Source: Thermodesulfovibrio thiophilus DSM 17215
GTDB lineage: Bacteria > Nitrospirota > Thermodesulfovibrionia > Thermodesulfovibrionales > Thermodesulfovibrionaceae
Assembly: GCF_000423865.1 (NCBI RefSeq)
Contig: NZ_AUIU01000017.1
Location: 23,518 to 87,517 of the forward strand
Length of the DNA stretch: 64,000 bases
Direction of reading: 5' to 3'
Shown here piece by piece: positions 1 to 8,427 of this stretch. The translations under genes were made by a program, and so were the position numbers. Numbering within the stretch: the first letter of the stretch is position 1; each line of letters begins with the position of its first letter. The notes beneath the pieces are model-generated. The model ran no database searches. It saw only the letters and a program-made list of their open reading frames with translations, and was not told the DNA's origin.

Positions 1-1802
1 TTTGCTGTATTAAGAGTACCTTGTATTTCACCAATGCCTCGAGCTACCTGTCCTGACTTAAGCATTCCATAATCGCCTGCAGAAGTGTTTTCCATAATCT
101 GTTGCTGTGCTCCTGCTTGATATTTTATCCCAAAAGCCTGCTGTGTTGCAGTAGCCTGAGCAATACTCTCACCTCCAAACATATTACCTGTCCTTGCCTG
201 CCCAGACAGTTGCCCTGCTTGCATCTTTGCCGACCCTTCCATAAGACTTTTAAATCCTCCCTGAGCTGCCTGCATAGAAGCAGCATTAGCATATGTTTTA
301 GCGGGTAGTATCTCTCCACTCATTACCCCGCCAGGATTGGTTACCATAGAACCATACTGTGCTCCTGATGACTGAGGAACTCCAGTAATTGACCCTGCAA
401 GCATTCCTAATGCAGCCCCACCAAATTTAACAAGCATTCCTGTCATTACAGTGCTCAACATAAGTCCTGACCACCTGATAGCTCCAAATGTTGCAGCCAC
501 TTTAGGAAGATAATCCTGCGGAAGCATCATTAGCTGGACAAGCCCCATACCAAGATTACCATTTACTTTAAGTGAGTCAGATGCCTGTTTTGCAAGATCA
601 ACTGCCATGCTGTGTAAAATTGCATCAACCACTCCCCATACCGTAACCCAGAGAAACATGCCTGCTATTAAACTTATGGCTCTTCCTGCAAGAGGTGTTA
701 CAGCTATAAGAGCCATAAATGGAACAAGGGAGATTGCAACAGCCTTCATTGTCTCCTTGATAACAGGAATCCATGAGTTTGCATGTGCTGCCATACCTAT
801 CAGGTTTGACTGCGTTTTTGCTGTAGCCATTGCTTTCATTGCCTCAGTAGTAGAATTTGACGTTATAACCTCCATCATTGCATCTGCAAAAATAGACTGT
901 CTTATGTATAACCCTGTATCTCCTGTTTGAAAAATCATCTGAACTGTGCTGTCAAGAAGATTTCTGCAGGCATTTAATCCTGTCCCCCCTGAAAAACTGT
1001 TTGAATAACATACTGCCTCTGTGGTGGTCTGTTGAATCTGAGGAGCATTTAAAGCCTGTTTAAGTGCAAGTCCTGCTTCCTGACATGTTTTAGTCTCCCC
1101 TGCAGGATTTTGCTCGGTGTAGTAAACTGTATAAAGCGATGGATTTTGTGACTCTGTTATAATAGTATCCCATGACGTTCTTCCGTCAGATATCGCATCA
1201 GGATTAAGCTGTGTTCCCGGTCTTACTGTTTCAGCAAGTACACAGTCCTTAACATATCTTTGAAGTGATGCCCTTAAGGATGCAGGTGCAGGATTAATAT
1301 CAAGTAATAAAAATCCAGTCCCTCCTGCATTTGTCCTGTAATCACTTGCGGGATCAGCACTTGTTGATACTATATCAATAAATCCAACTTCTATCTTGTT
1401 TAACAGTCCTGCTAAAGTGGCAATGCCTCTTGGAACATCATCTACTGTTTCAGGTCCTCTGTTTAGGGTCTGGTCATAGATAACAAGTTTGTCTTTAGGG
1501 ACAATAAATGCAGCATAAATCATTGTCCCTAAAAGCATATATACAAACCATGAATGAATCCCGCTTTTAACACCTGTTGCTATTCTTATATAAGCAGAGA
1601 TAAAAGCAAACCCTGCTCCAAGAACCACTGCTGTTATAAATAATCCCTTGTATGCATCATCTGAAAATATTAAGGCTACTTTTTTCCATGCACTAAGACA
1701 TGCATCATAGCCTCCATATGTTATATACTCCCATGTAGCAGCAGATGCTATAGCAGGAACAAAGGGAAGTATCAGAATTAATAAAACAAATAGCTTTCTC
1801 AT
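1..1802 (-). CDS. traG: TraG-like mating-pair protein, N-terminal part (runs off window)
   Basis: The frame is open from an ATG at 1802 to the left window edge (about 600 codons), so the C-terminus is missing. It starts with a signal-like hydrophobic segment, followed by membrane spans near residues 45-85 and a cluster near 360-420. A long Cys-containing periplasmic stretch lies between them. This layout is that of the membrane part of F-type TraG, the inner-membrane protein for pilus assembly and mating-pair stabilisation. It begins 8 nt after traH ends, in the same operon, as in F-type systems. The cytoplasmic or periplasmic C-terminal region cannot be judged here. The identification rests on topology and gene order as much as on sequence. 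Confidence 0.8.
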   Translation of the reverse strand, partial: MRKLFVLLILILPFVPAIASAATWEYITYGGYDACLSAWKKVALIFSDDAYKGLFITAVVLGAGFAFISAYIRIATGVKSGIHSWFVYMLLGTMIYAAFIVPKDKLVIYDQTLNRGPETVDDVPRGIATLAGLLNKIEVGFIDIVSTSADPASDYRTNAGGTGFLLLDINPAPASLRASLQRYVKDCVLAETVRPGTQLNPDAISDGRTSWDTIITESQNPSLYTVYYTEQNPAGETKTCQEAGLALKQALNAPQIQQTTTEAVCYSNSFSGGTGLNACRNLLDSTVQMIFQTGDTGLYIRQSIFADAMMEVITSNSTTEAMKAMATAKTQSNLIGMAAHANSWIPVIKETMKAVAISLVPFMALIAVTPLAGRAISLIAGMFLWVTVWGVVDAILHSMAVDLAKQASDSLKVNGNLGMGLVQLMMLPQDYLPKVAATFGAIRWSGLMLSTVMTGMLVKFGGAALGMLAGSITGVPQSSGAQYGSMVTNPGGVMSGEILPAKTYANAASMQAAQGGFKSLMEGSAKMQAGQLSGQARTGNMFGGESIAQATATQQAFGIKYQAGAQQQIMENTSAGDYGMLKSGQVARGIGEIQGTLNTA

Positions 1803-1810
1803 GCAAACCC

Positions 1811-3238
1811 CTACCTTGCAAACAGCCTTTTACCAACAGAGGTTCCAAATTTAGTTGTAACCTCTGAATAAGCAGTAGACTCAAACTGAGAGTAAAGCTG
1901 TGACATGTTGGCAACTGACTGAATCTCCCCTAAGGACGCAGTATAAACTTCTCTTGCCTTGCTTATTGCACCATGTAGCCTTGATAAATAATCTGTTGCT
2001 GCACTTTTTAAAGTTGCAGAATCAAGAATACTGCATGGCTGGCTCTTTGAAGAACCAGTCCCTCTTGGAGTACCTAAAGTATCTGCAAAAGCAGCCGCTT
2101 TTAAAGCTCTTGACTGAACTGTAAGTAATGCTTGATAAAATACCCCTTTTGCAACAGGATCACTTATTGCAGGAACAACAGAGTCATCCCCTGACATCAT
2201 TGCATATCGTAAATATAGATGAAGAGACAACGGAGAAAGCTTAACAAGATTTTCATAACTAACGCCATCCTGCCCCTGAAGCTTCTGTTTATTTCGTATT
2301 GCCTGCAGTCCCTTAAGTAAAGTGTCATAGACTTTCCCTCTCATGTTGGTTTGATCAAGGGTACACTGTGCATTGGGACTGTCTTTTCTGTAAAGCTTGT
2401 TATCTTTAAACAGCTCTGTTTTCATCTCTGAACATCCATCTACTGGATAAAACTGGAATGCTGAAGCATCTGTCTGTGCTCCAGCTATAACAATATCTCC
2501 AGCCATTGCCCTTATGTAAGGGATAACATCTGCTATTGTGCTATCCTGGGCTGCAACATAATCAAGAAAGCTTTTATAGCCAACCATCACCTTTAGTTCT
2601 GATGGACACCCCTCAATGGTCTCTTCCTTTGTAACAACCCCCGAAGAAGTCTCTGACCTGTCATCTGTGTTTGAATATAGCCCGATATCATGAAACAGAC
2701 TTGTAAGCCCAGTGCTCTGTAAAGCCGTAGTAGCAGCCTGTTCAAATGCAGCTCCCGCCTGATTCTTATTTAAATCAATAGCTGCAAATGGTTTTGACAG
2801 TGCACATTCATTTAACTGAATGTTGTTTAAATCATTTATTATTTTTTCCACCTGGTTTAAATTGGTGTTTAAAGCAGAGCTTAATGTATTAAGTGCAATC
2901 TGAAATGCAACTATAGGGGCAGCCTGTATGAGTCTCTGAAACTTATCCACAAGGTAATCAAAATTTGTAAATCCAAAGCCGCCTAAAAAAGCATCAATGC
3001 CACCACAGCCTCCTTTTATTCTTGGTTTATTTATGCTTACCAGATAGTCGGTAGTGGATGGAACTCTTGCACTAAATGAACCCGCAGTAAAGTATCCACG
3101 CTTCTGTCCTTCAAAATATCCAGGAGCAGAAGATGTCTGCTGATCATACCAGTCATCAAGCCATCCTGCTTTAACCTCCCAAACGGAGATAAAGCTGAAT
3201 AATATAGCAGTTAGTAATGCCGTAATCTTTTTTATCAT
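1811..3238 (-). CDS. traH: TraH, F-type conjugative pilus assembly protein
   Basis: 475 residues with an N-terminal signal peptide (cleavage near residue 24, after VKA). The family hallmark 'GSFSARxP' is near residue 53, followed by the 'GCGGIDAFLGGF' block near residues 76-88. TraH is an exported factor that works with TraG, TraF, TraW, TraU and TrbB-type proteins in pilus extension and mating-pair stabilisation. The gene is preceded by its own GGTTACC box (3289-3295), so traH-traG form a separate transcription unit from trbC and the genes before it. Length is typical for the family. Confidence 0.93.
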   Translation of the reverse strand: MIKKITALLTAILFSFISVWEVKAGWLDDWYDQQTSSAPGYFEGQKRGYFTAGSFSARVPSTTDYLVSINKPRIKGGCGGIDAFLGGFGFTNFDYLVDKFQRLIQAAPIVAFQIALNTLSSALNTNLNQVEKIINDLNNIQLNECALSKPFAAIDLNKNQAGAAFEQAATTALQSTGLTSLFHDIGLYSNTDDRSETSSGVVTKEETIEGCPSELKVMVGYKSFLDYVAAQDSTIADVIPYIRAMAGDIVIAGAQTDASAFQFYPVDGCSEMKTELFKDNKLYRKDSPNAQCTLDQTNMRGKVYDTLLKGLQAIRNKQKLQGQDGVSYENLVKLSPLSLHLYLRYAMMSGDDSVVPAISDPVAKGVFYQALLTVQSRALKAAAFADTLGTPRGTGSSKSQPCSILDSATLKSAATDYLSRLHGAISKAREVYTASLGEIQSVANMSQLYSQFESTAYSEVTTKFGTSVGKRLFAR

Positions 3239-3269
3239 AATGCTTCCTCCATAAGAATAATTTATGTTT

Positions 3270-3295
3270 TAATATTACTACCCTTGCTGGTAACC
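3270..3295 (-). promoter_or_regulatory. GGTTACC box upstream of traH
   Basis: On the minus strand, GGTTACC (3295-3289) is followed by AG, about 10 nt, then TAATATT. It lies 50 nt before the traH ATG, in the only real gap of the minus-strand tra arm. It has the same orientation and spacing as the other boxes of this element. The promoter role is inferred from position and recurrence. Confidence 0.6.
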
Positions 3296-3325
3296 ATAGA
3301 TGATAAGGAATCTGAAAATGGCAGG

Positions 3326-4321
3326 TTATTTTTCAAGATGCTCCGCTATCAGTTTTATCTGTTCATCTTTGCTATATTCTGCAATAAGCTTTAAATGATA
3401 AGACAGCGATATATCGCCGTAAGACAGGTAAAAGCCTGAGTTTTTTACTGTGCCTAATCCTTCCGATAAGCCTTCGGTATTTACCACATTTTTCACATAA
3501 ACCACTGCTGGAACTGCTTTTACTTCGTATTTCCTAAAAAGCAGAGGATCAATCAGGACTTTTGTCCTGTAAAGCTCACAGGAGCCACTACAGAGAGGGT
3601 CTATCTTTAAAGCTGTAGAGATCCATTCTGCTGTGGGTGCTATTTTCTTAAGCCCTCCTTTCCCTCCACGCATAATCAGAAAAACATTATCCTCCCCTAG
3701 CTTTGCCAGATCCCTTGCATAAGCTTTTACTGTCTCTATCGGCATGGATGAGGAAATAAATATATAAACTCTATCCTGAGCTGGAACCATGCTTTTAACA
3801 GCAGGTTTCATCTGGCTGTAAAACATACTGGAAGGATCATTAGCAGAGGGAATCTGCATTTTAGCTGTAATATCGTTCTGAAACTCTTTAACCTGAGATT
3901 GGAATTCTTTGCTTTCTGTGTATTTAAAAGCATTCTTAGCTTTTTCCTGAATTTGTGGCGTAATGTTCACATTATCAGGAAGTTTGATATTTTTTATTTT
4001 ATCCTGCATTTTATCTATCTGTTGTTCAAGACTTTCTTTATAAAGAATATGTGTTTTCCATAACTTCCCATCTGTGTAAATCTCCACTGACTGGTATGGT
4101 TGATCAAGCACAACTTCTTTCATAACAATCTGCTGTGTACAGATATCAGCAATTTTCTTTAAGTAAATCTTACTATTAACAATTTTATCAACGTTATAGC
4201 AGGCTGACGGCATTGGAATTAAAGCCTTAACACTGCCCTGTCCATACGCATCAATGCTTAAAACTGCTATAGCAAGCAGTAAAATTATTTTTTTGACTAA
4301 AATGATCTTCCTATACAGCAC
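3326..4321 (-). CDS. trbC: TrbC-like pilin assembly protein (thioredoxin-fold C-terminus)
   Basis: 331 residues. An exported protein with a hydrophobic segment near residues 10-27, a helical charged middle (about 90-170) and a C-terminal F-type TrbC domain. The start of that domain, 'YIFISSSMP' (near 190), and the late 'VKAVPAVVYV' block are characteristic. No CxxC redox pair is seen, so it is probably a structural thioredoxin-fold protein. It overlaps traU by 25 nt and takes the same place as trbC after traW-traU in F. It is longer than F TrbC because of the N-terminal extension. The first 10 residues may not be translated; a start a few codons downstream is possible. Confidence 0.8.
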   Translation of the reverse strand: MLYRKIILVKKIILLLAIAVLSIDAYGQGSVKALIPMPSACYNVDKIVNSKIYLKKIADICTQQIVMKEVVLDQPYQSVEIYTDGKLWKTHILYKESLEQQIDKMQDKIKNIKLPDNVNITPQIQEKAKNAFKYTESKEFQSQVKEFQNDITAKMQIPSANDPSSMFYSQMKPAVKSMVPAQDRVYIFISSSMPIETVKAYARDLAKLGEDNVFLIMRGGKGGLKKIAPTAEWISTALKIDPLCSGSCELYRTKVLIDPLLFRKYEVKAVPAVVYVKNVVNTEGLSEGLGTVKNSGFYLSYGDISLSYHLKLIAEYSKDEQIKLIAEHLEK

Positions 4322-5307
4322 TTAACCCTCCTTATAAACATCCAGCTAAAATTATCTGGAGAATTACTCCCCGCTCCATATGGCGGGTTTTTGTTTGTCT
4401 CCCATAAAAGCCCTGCTCTTCCAATTGGCATGGGAGCCCCTCGTACAGGCTTTATCTGGTGAACCTTATAGTGAGATTTTATCCATATTGGGGTAAGCAC
4501 GGCCCCGCATTTGTCAACTCCTGGATCCCACGCAAGAAGCTCTCTGTGCATTTTATATACCATTCTTCCAGCAAGCCCTGCATTGGCTGATATATAGTCT
4601 CCCTGTGCAATGTCTCCTGATAATGGATAGCTGTTTCCCCACGAACCCATGCACCAAAAAAGCGGATCAAGAGGCCAGCCCATTGAAGAAGAAACAGAAT
4701 CAGCCATGCATGCCATTTGAGCTGCTGGATTTCCAAAAAGCAGTGCCTCTGGATTAAGTATGAATGATAAAAGATCATTATTCCACGTTGGGTCAATCTC
4801 GGTAAGATACGCAAGGTCAAACCCTTCTATCGGTACACACGGAACATCCATAAATAGATCCAGTATCTGCCATACAGCAAAAATATACCAGTGTGCATTT
4901 GCCTGTACATGTTGTGTGTCATCCTTGTGAGAACCCTGCTGAAGATTTTTATCAGAACCACTCAGCTTTAAGCCCCCAAGTGTGGGAAGACACCATGGGG
5001 TCTTGGTTGTCTCTATAATTCTTGAAGGCTCCCAGTAAGAAACTGTAAGCCCTAATGTGAGTTTTGCTCCTTTTTTACAGGCACATACAATACTGTTTAT
5101 TGTATCGGGGTTGTCAAGATCTGCTGGACCTTTAATTTTAACTCCTGCAAGCTCTATTGGAAATACCGCATCCCACCTTACATCTGTGAAAGGATTTATA
5201 AAGCTGGCTTTGCAATCATCTCCCGCTACATCCTGACAGTATAAAAAAACAACTGATAAAGCGGTTATTACAAAAGTTATTAAAGCTGTGGAAGTTATTT
5301 TTTTCAC
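4297..5307 (-). CDS. traU: TraU, F-type conjugal transfer protein
   Basis: 336 residues with a signal peptide and many cysteines. Family blocks visible are 'INPFTDVRWDAVFPI' near residue 37, the 'CACKKG' block near 75, the 'SYWEPSRI' block near 90 and a 'MGSWGN' block near 220. TraU is a periplasmic protein needed for DNA transfer and mating-pair stabilisation. Its many cysteines fit with the Dsb/thioredoxin proteins encoded upstream (12.9-15.5 kb). Start and stop overlap traW (4 nt) and trbC (25 nt), indicating translational coupling. Confidence 0.94.
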   Translation of the reverse strand: MKKITSTALITFVITALSVVFLYCQDVAGDDCKASFINPFTDVRWDAVFPIELAGVKIKGPADLDNPDTINSIVCACKKGAKLTLGLTVSYWEPSRIIETTKTPWCLPTLGGLKLSGSDKNLQQGSHKDDTQHVQANAHWYIFAVWQILDLFMDVPCVPIEGFDLAYLTEIDPTWNNDLLSFILNPEALLFGNPAAQMACMADSVSSSMGWPLDPLFWCMGSWGNSYPLSGDIAQGDYISANAGLAGRMVYKMHRELLAWDPGVDKCGAVLTPIWIKSHYKVHQIKPVRGAPMPIGRAGLLWETNKNPPYGAGSNSPDNFSWMFIRRVKCCIGRSF

Positions 5308-5918
5308 TTAATGCCTCCTTTAGGTGGAACCTCCCTTACAACAAAATATCTGTTTTGAGAATATACAAATGATGGAACTGCTTTTATTTGAAACTTATCA
5401 AGGAGTCTTTGATTGCACCCATATACAATCCTTTTTAGCTGTGCTTGGGCTGCTGCTACATCCCCTGATACAGCAATGAACATTATATCCTGTCTTTCAT
5501 GGATTTTATTTTTCATGATCCATGTAACCTGCTCCACTGAATTTGCATTAAAAAAAAGTAAAGTATAGGGAAACTGCATGTAATCAAGCGGGTTAAATCT
5601 GTATCCTTCTGGATATATAACTTTCCCTTTATCATCCGTTATATCAAAGGGAAGTGTATAAGTGGGATCTACATGGAAAGTTTTATCCTGCCTTGCCTGA
5701 GCTATAGAGAAGTTAACCTTTGTTTTTGTTTTTGCAGACTGTCTCATTTTATCCCACAGTTTTTGCCAGTTTGTCTGCTTCATCTTATTCTTTATCTCTT
5801 CATAAGCATCAGGTTCAACTATTGGATAAGTGTTACCTGTTTTGCCTATTGTTTTTGCATGTAAAGTTAAAGAAACAAAACATAAAACAGCAGTTAATAG
5901 TAAAACTAATTTTTTCAT
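5304..5918 (-). CDS. traW: TraW, F-type pilus assembly protein
   Basis: 204 residues with a signal peptide (about 1-21). The mature N-terminus carries the TraW signature 'KTIGKxGNTYPI' followed by 'EPDAYEEI'. The C-terminal half, with 'IKAVPSFVY', resembles the TrbC/TraW thioredoxin-like fold. TraW is periplasmic and works with TrbC in pilus assembly. The gene overlaps traN upstream by 4 nt and traU downstream by 4 nt, conserving the order traW-traU-trbC. Length matches the family. Confidence 0.92.
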   Translation of the reverse strand: MKKLVLLLTAVLCFVSLTLHAKTIGKTGNTYPIVEPDAYEEIKNKMKQTNWQKLWDKMRQSAKTKTKVNFSIAQARQDKTFHVDPTYTLPFDITDDKGKVIYPEGYRFNPLDYMQFPYTLLFFNANSVEQVTWIMKNKIHERQDIMFIAVSGDVAAAQAQLKRIVYGCNQRLLDKFQIKAVPSFVYSQNRYFVVREVPPKGGIK

Positions 5919-8404
5919 TTAACTCCCCTATTTTGTAAACTCTGTGTTGCAGTGTTCTGTAAACTGCTCTCTATATTTTTTCTCATGTTTCTTTCAATAT
6001 CCTGTGTATATTCACTTAAATCTATATTGTCAAAATTTAACGCCTGAAATTCTTCTGGTTTAAAGCCTCTGCAGTTAGGATGTTTTTCACTGCCCCACCC
6101 TCCATCGGGTCCAAAAGAAGCTAGCTGAGGTCTTCCCTGCTCATGCACTATCCTTGCAAGTTTGCTATTAAAACAACAGTATGATTTTACTTTCTGGACA
6201 CATCCTACAAATTTTATTTTCTTTGTACAATAAGTCCCCACATAATGACACATTCCTGAATCCGCCATTGTTGAGGTAATTACGTCCTGCTTGTCACAGC
6301 TTGCCATAAAAAGGTTTGCAGCCAGAGTTGCAGCAGATAGTGCAAACCCAACAGGACCTCCCGCCGATCCTGCAATCCATAATGAAGCAGAAAATGCAAG
6401 ATTAACTGCAGAAGCAATTACTGGATCGCTTATCACCTGAGAAATAGCTAACTGAGCTATCGCTGCTGCTATTTGAGGTCCCATTTTCTCAATATATGTA
6501 CCCATTGCTGTCCCAACTACTTCGTCTGCACTTGCTCCTGCTTGCTTAAGTTCTGCTGCTTTTGAAAGAGCGGCAAATTCTTTACTACCCTCAGAAAATA
6601 CTACTCTAGAAAGTCCATTCCCGATAGCAAGATTGCCTCCTTCCAATAAGTAGTTTCCTGCAGCAATATCAAGAGCATATGAGCCTATTTTAACCGCTTC
6701 TGTTGCAGCATATATGGCTCCTACTGCGTCAGTTATTGCTGATATCCCTGTTGATCCCACACTGTCATATATTTTTCCCTGAGATTCATCACAGCAGTTG
6801 TGAAAGCCTGTTTTTATCCCTGATTTCTGGCATCTCATTTTAGAGCCACTGAATATTGACCACTCCCCTGTACACATATCCTCATTAGAAGCAGCACTGT
6901 CATATGTGGATGCAATCATATCAGGGTCATCGTTTTCAATTTGACTTTCCGTAAAACATTGATTTGGAGAACACATCCACTTACTATTTACATTCATACA
7001 CTGATAATTCCCCAAAGGACAGCCATATCCCGTAAAACATCCATTTGCTTGCAGTGTCCCTGAAGGGCAGGTTGCAGGAGCTTCACATTTTCCCGTTTGG
7101 GAATTAAAACTTCCTCCAGCAGGACAGCCTGAATAACATGATGTAGTACACTGAGCTTGTGTATCATAAAATGTTCCATTAAGGCTACATTGATATTTAT
7201 TTGCATAGCTTGTATGAGTTGTACAGGACTGCCCCACTGAACAAGTAGGTGGATTACCTGAACAACTTGAACCACCTGGGAGAGGACAATAATATGAAAT
7301 AGATACTACAGGTATCCATGCACCAAAACCACAGTCCTCACTGTCCCAATAATCACATGCACCTATTCTTATATTGTTATTTTGAGTTTGAATTAAAAAA
7401 ATAGAATAACTTGTTTGGACGTTCGATTGGTATAAATTTCCACTTTGAAGAGGTATAAAATCTCCTGTATAATAATAATTATAAACGCCACCAGACTTAT
7501 TGTAGTAATGAGTCCATGCTGCTATATAACCATTCTGGACTTGAATTCCAATTTCATCTCTTGGATGACCCCCACTTCTTCCCCATGCTGCACTTAAACC
7601 TGAACCATTCAGTGGTACCCATGTTCTTGTTTCATAGCTTGTTCTTATTCGAATCTGCCCTGCTTGTATATCTATACAACCAGTATAACCTCCCTCCCCC
7701 CATGTCCAAAAATCAGAACTACATGAGGAATACATGGTTGTGTCAGCATTACAAGAAGCAGTTTGAAAACAGTTATTGTTACAGGTTGTAGCATCAGCGT
7801 ATATCTGTCCAGTTCGAGGGCATTGATAATTTGTATAAGGAACATTTTGAGATGAGCATGCTCCAATCGTAGTATCAGCTTCACACTTCTGGGTCTGCCC
7901 GTTATATGTATATCCTGCCGGGCAGTTAGGTTGAGAAAACTGCTCTATACATTCTGTTTGTCCTTGTGGACAGATGTATCCTTGAGGAGTCTGGGTGCAT
8001 GCAAATATTTCATTTTGTTGCACTTCTCCATCACCATTAGAATCAACAGCACAGGCATTTGCAGGCATTGTCCAGCTACTCTCCCCATCACCTGCAGTCG
8101 CCTCTATGGGGTCACACTGTTTTGTATTTTTGTTGTAAATATACATTCCTGAACACACAGGCATTAAAACACATTTATTTGTTTCATAGTTGAAAGTATA
8201 ATACTGTGGACAGGAATGTTTCTCATCTAATGGATTTGTAACACAGTATCCTGAAGAAGGATCATATGCTCCAGGAGGATAAACACATACAGGAGCATCT
8301 GCATAAGCTTTCCTGACCTCAATAAAAGGAGAAGCTATATTAATCACTGCATAGATAAATAAAACCAGTAAACCAGTTGTTTTTATGTGTATCTTGTTAA
8401 ACAT
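5915..8404 (-). CDS. traN: TraN-like Cys-rich outer-membrane mating-pair stabilisation protein
   Basis: 829 residues. A signal-anchor-like N-terminus (about 10-37) is followed by repeated short Cys modules of the form 'CPxGyxxNxxTxxCE' (residues 40-450). A hydrophobic Ala/Gly-rich block (about 560-690) and a conserved Cys-rich C-terminal block follow, containing 'CCFNSKLARI' and 'GPDGGWGSEKHPNCRGF' near 745-790, typical of TraN. TraN contacts recipient surface proteins. The N-terminal module region probably sets recipient specificity and looks lineage-specific. It sits just before traW in the operon. Confidence 0.87.
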   Translation of the reverse strand: MFNKIHIKTTGLLVLFIYAVINIASPFIEVRKAYADAPVCVYPPGAYDPSSGYCVTNPLDEKHSCPQYYTFNYETNKCVLMPVCSGMYIYNKNTKQCDPIEATAGDGESSWTMPANACAVDSNGDGEVQQNEIFACTQTPQGYICPQGQTECIEQFSQPNCPAGYTYNGQTQKCEADTTIGACSSQNVPYTNYQCPRTGQIYADATTCNNNCFQTASCNADTTMYSSCSSDFWTWGEGGYTGCIDIQAGQIRIRTSYETRTWVPLNGSGLSAAWGRSGGHPRDEIGIQVQNGYIAAWTHYYNKSGGVYNYYYTGDFIPLQSGNLYQSNVQTSYSIFLIQTQNNNIRIGACDYWDSEDCGFGAWIPVVSISYYCPLPGGSSCSGNPPTCSVGQSCTTHTSYANKYQCSLNGTFYDTQAQCTTSCYSGCPAGGSFNSQTGKCEAPATCPSGTLQANGCFTGYGCPLGNYQCMNVNSKWMCSPNQCFTESQIENDDPDMIASTYDSAASNEDMCTGEWSIFSGSKMRCQKSGIKTGFHNCCDESQGKIYDSVGSTGISAITDAVGAIYAATEAVKIGSYALDIAAGNYLLEGGNLAIGNGLSRVVFSEGSKEFAALSKAAELKQAGASADEVVGTAMGTYIEKMGPQIAAAIAQLAISQVISDPVIASAVNLAFSASLWIAGSAGGPVGFALSAATLAANLFMASCDKQDVITSTMADSGMCHYVGTYCTKKIKFVGCVQKVKSYCCFNSKLARIVHEQGRPQLASFGPDGGWGSEKHPNCRGFKPEEFQALNFDNIDLSEYTQDIERNMRKNIESSLQNTATQSLQNRGVK

Positions 8405-8427
8405 TCGATTTATGTATTACCCCCTTT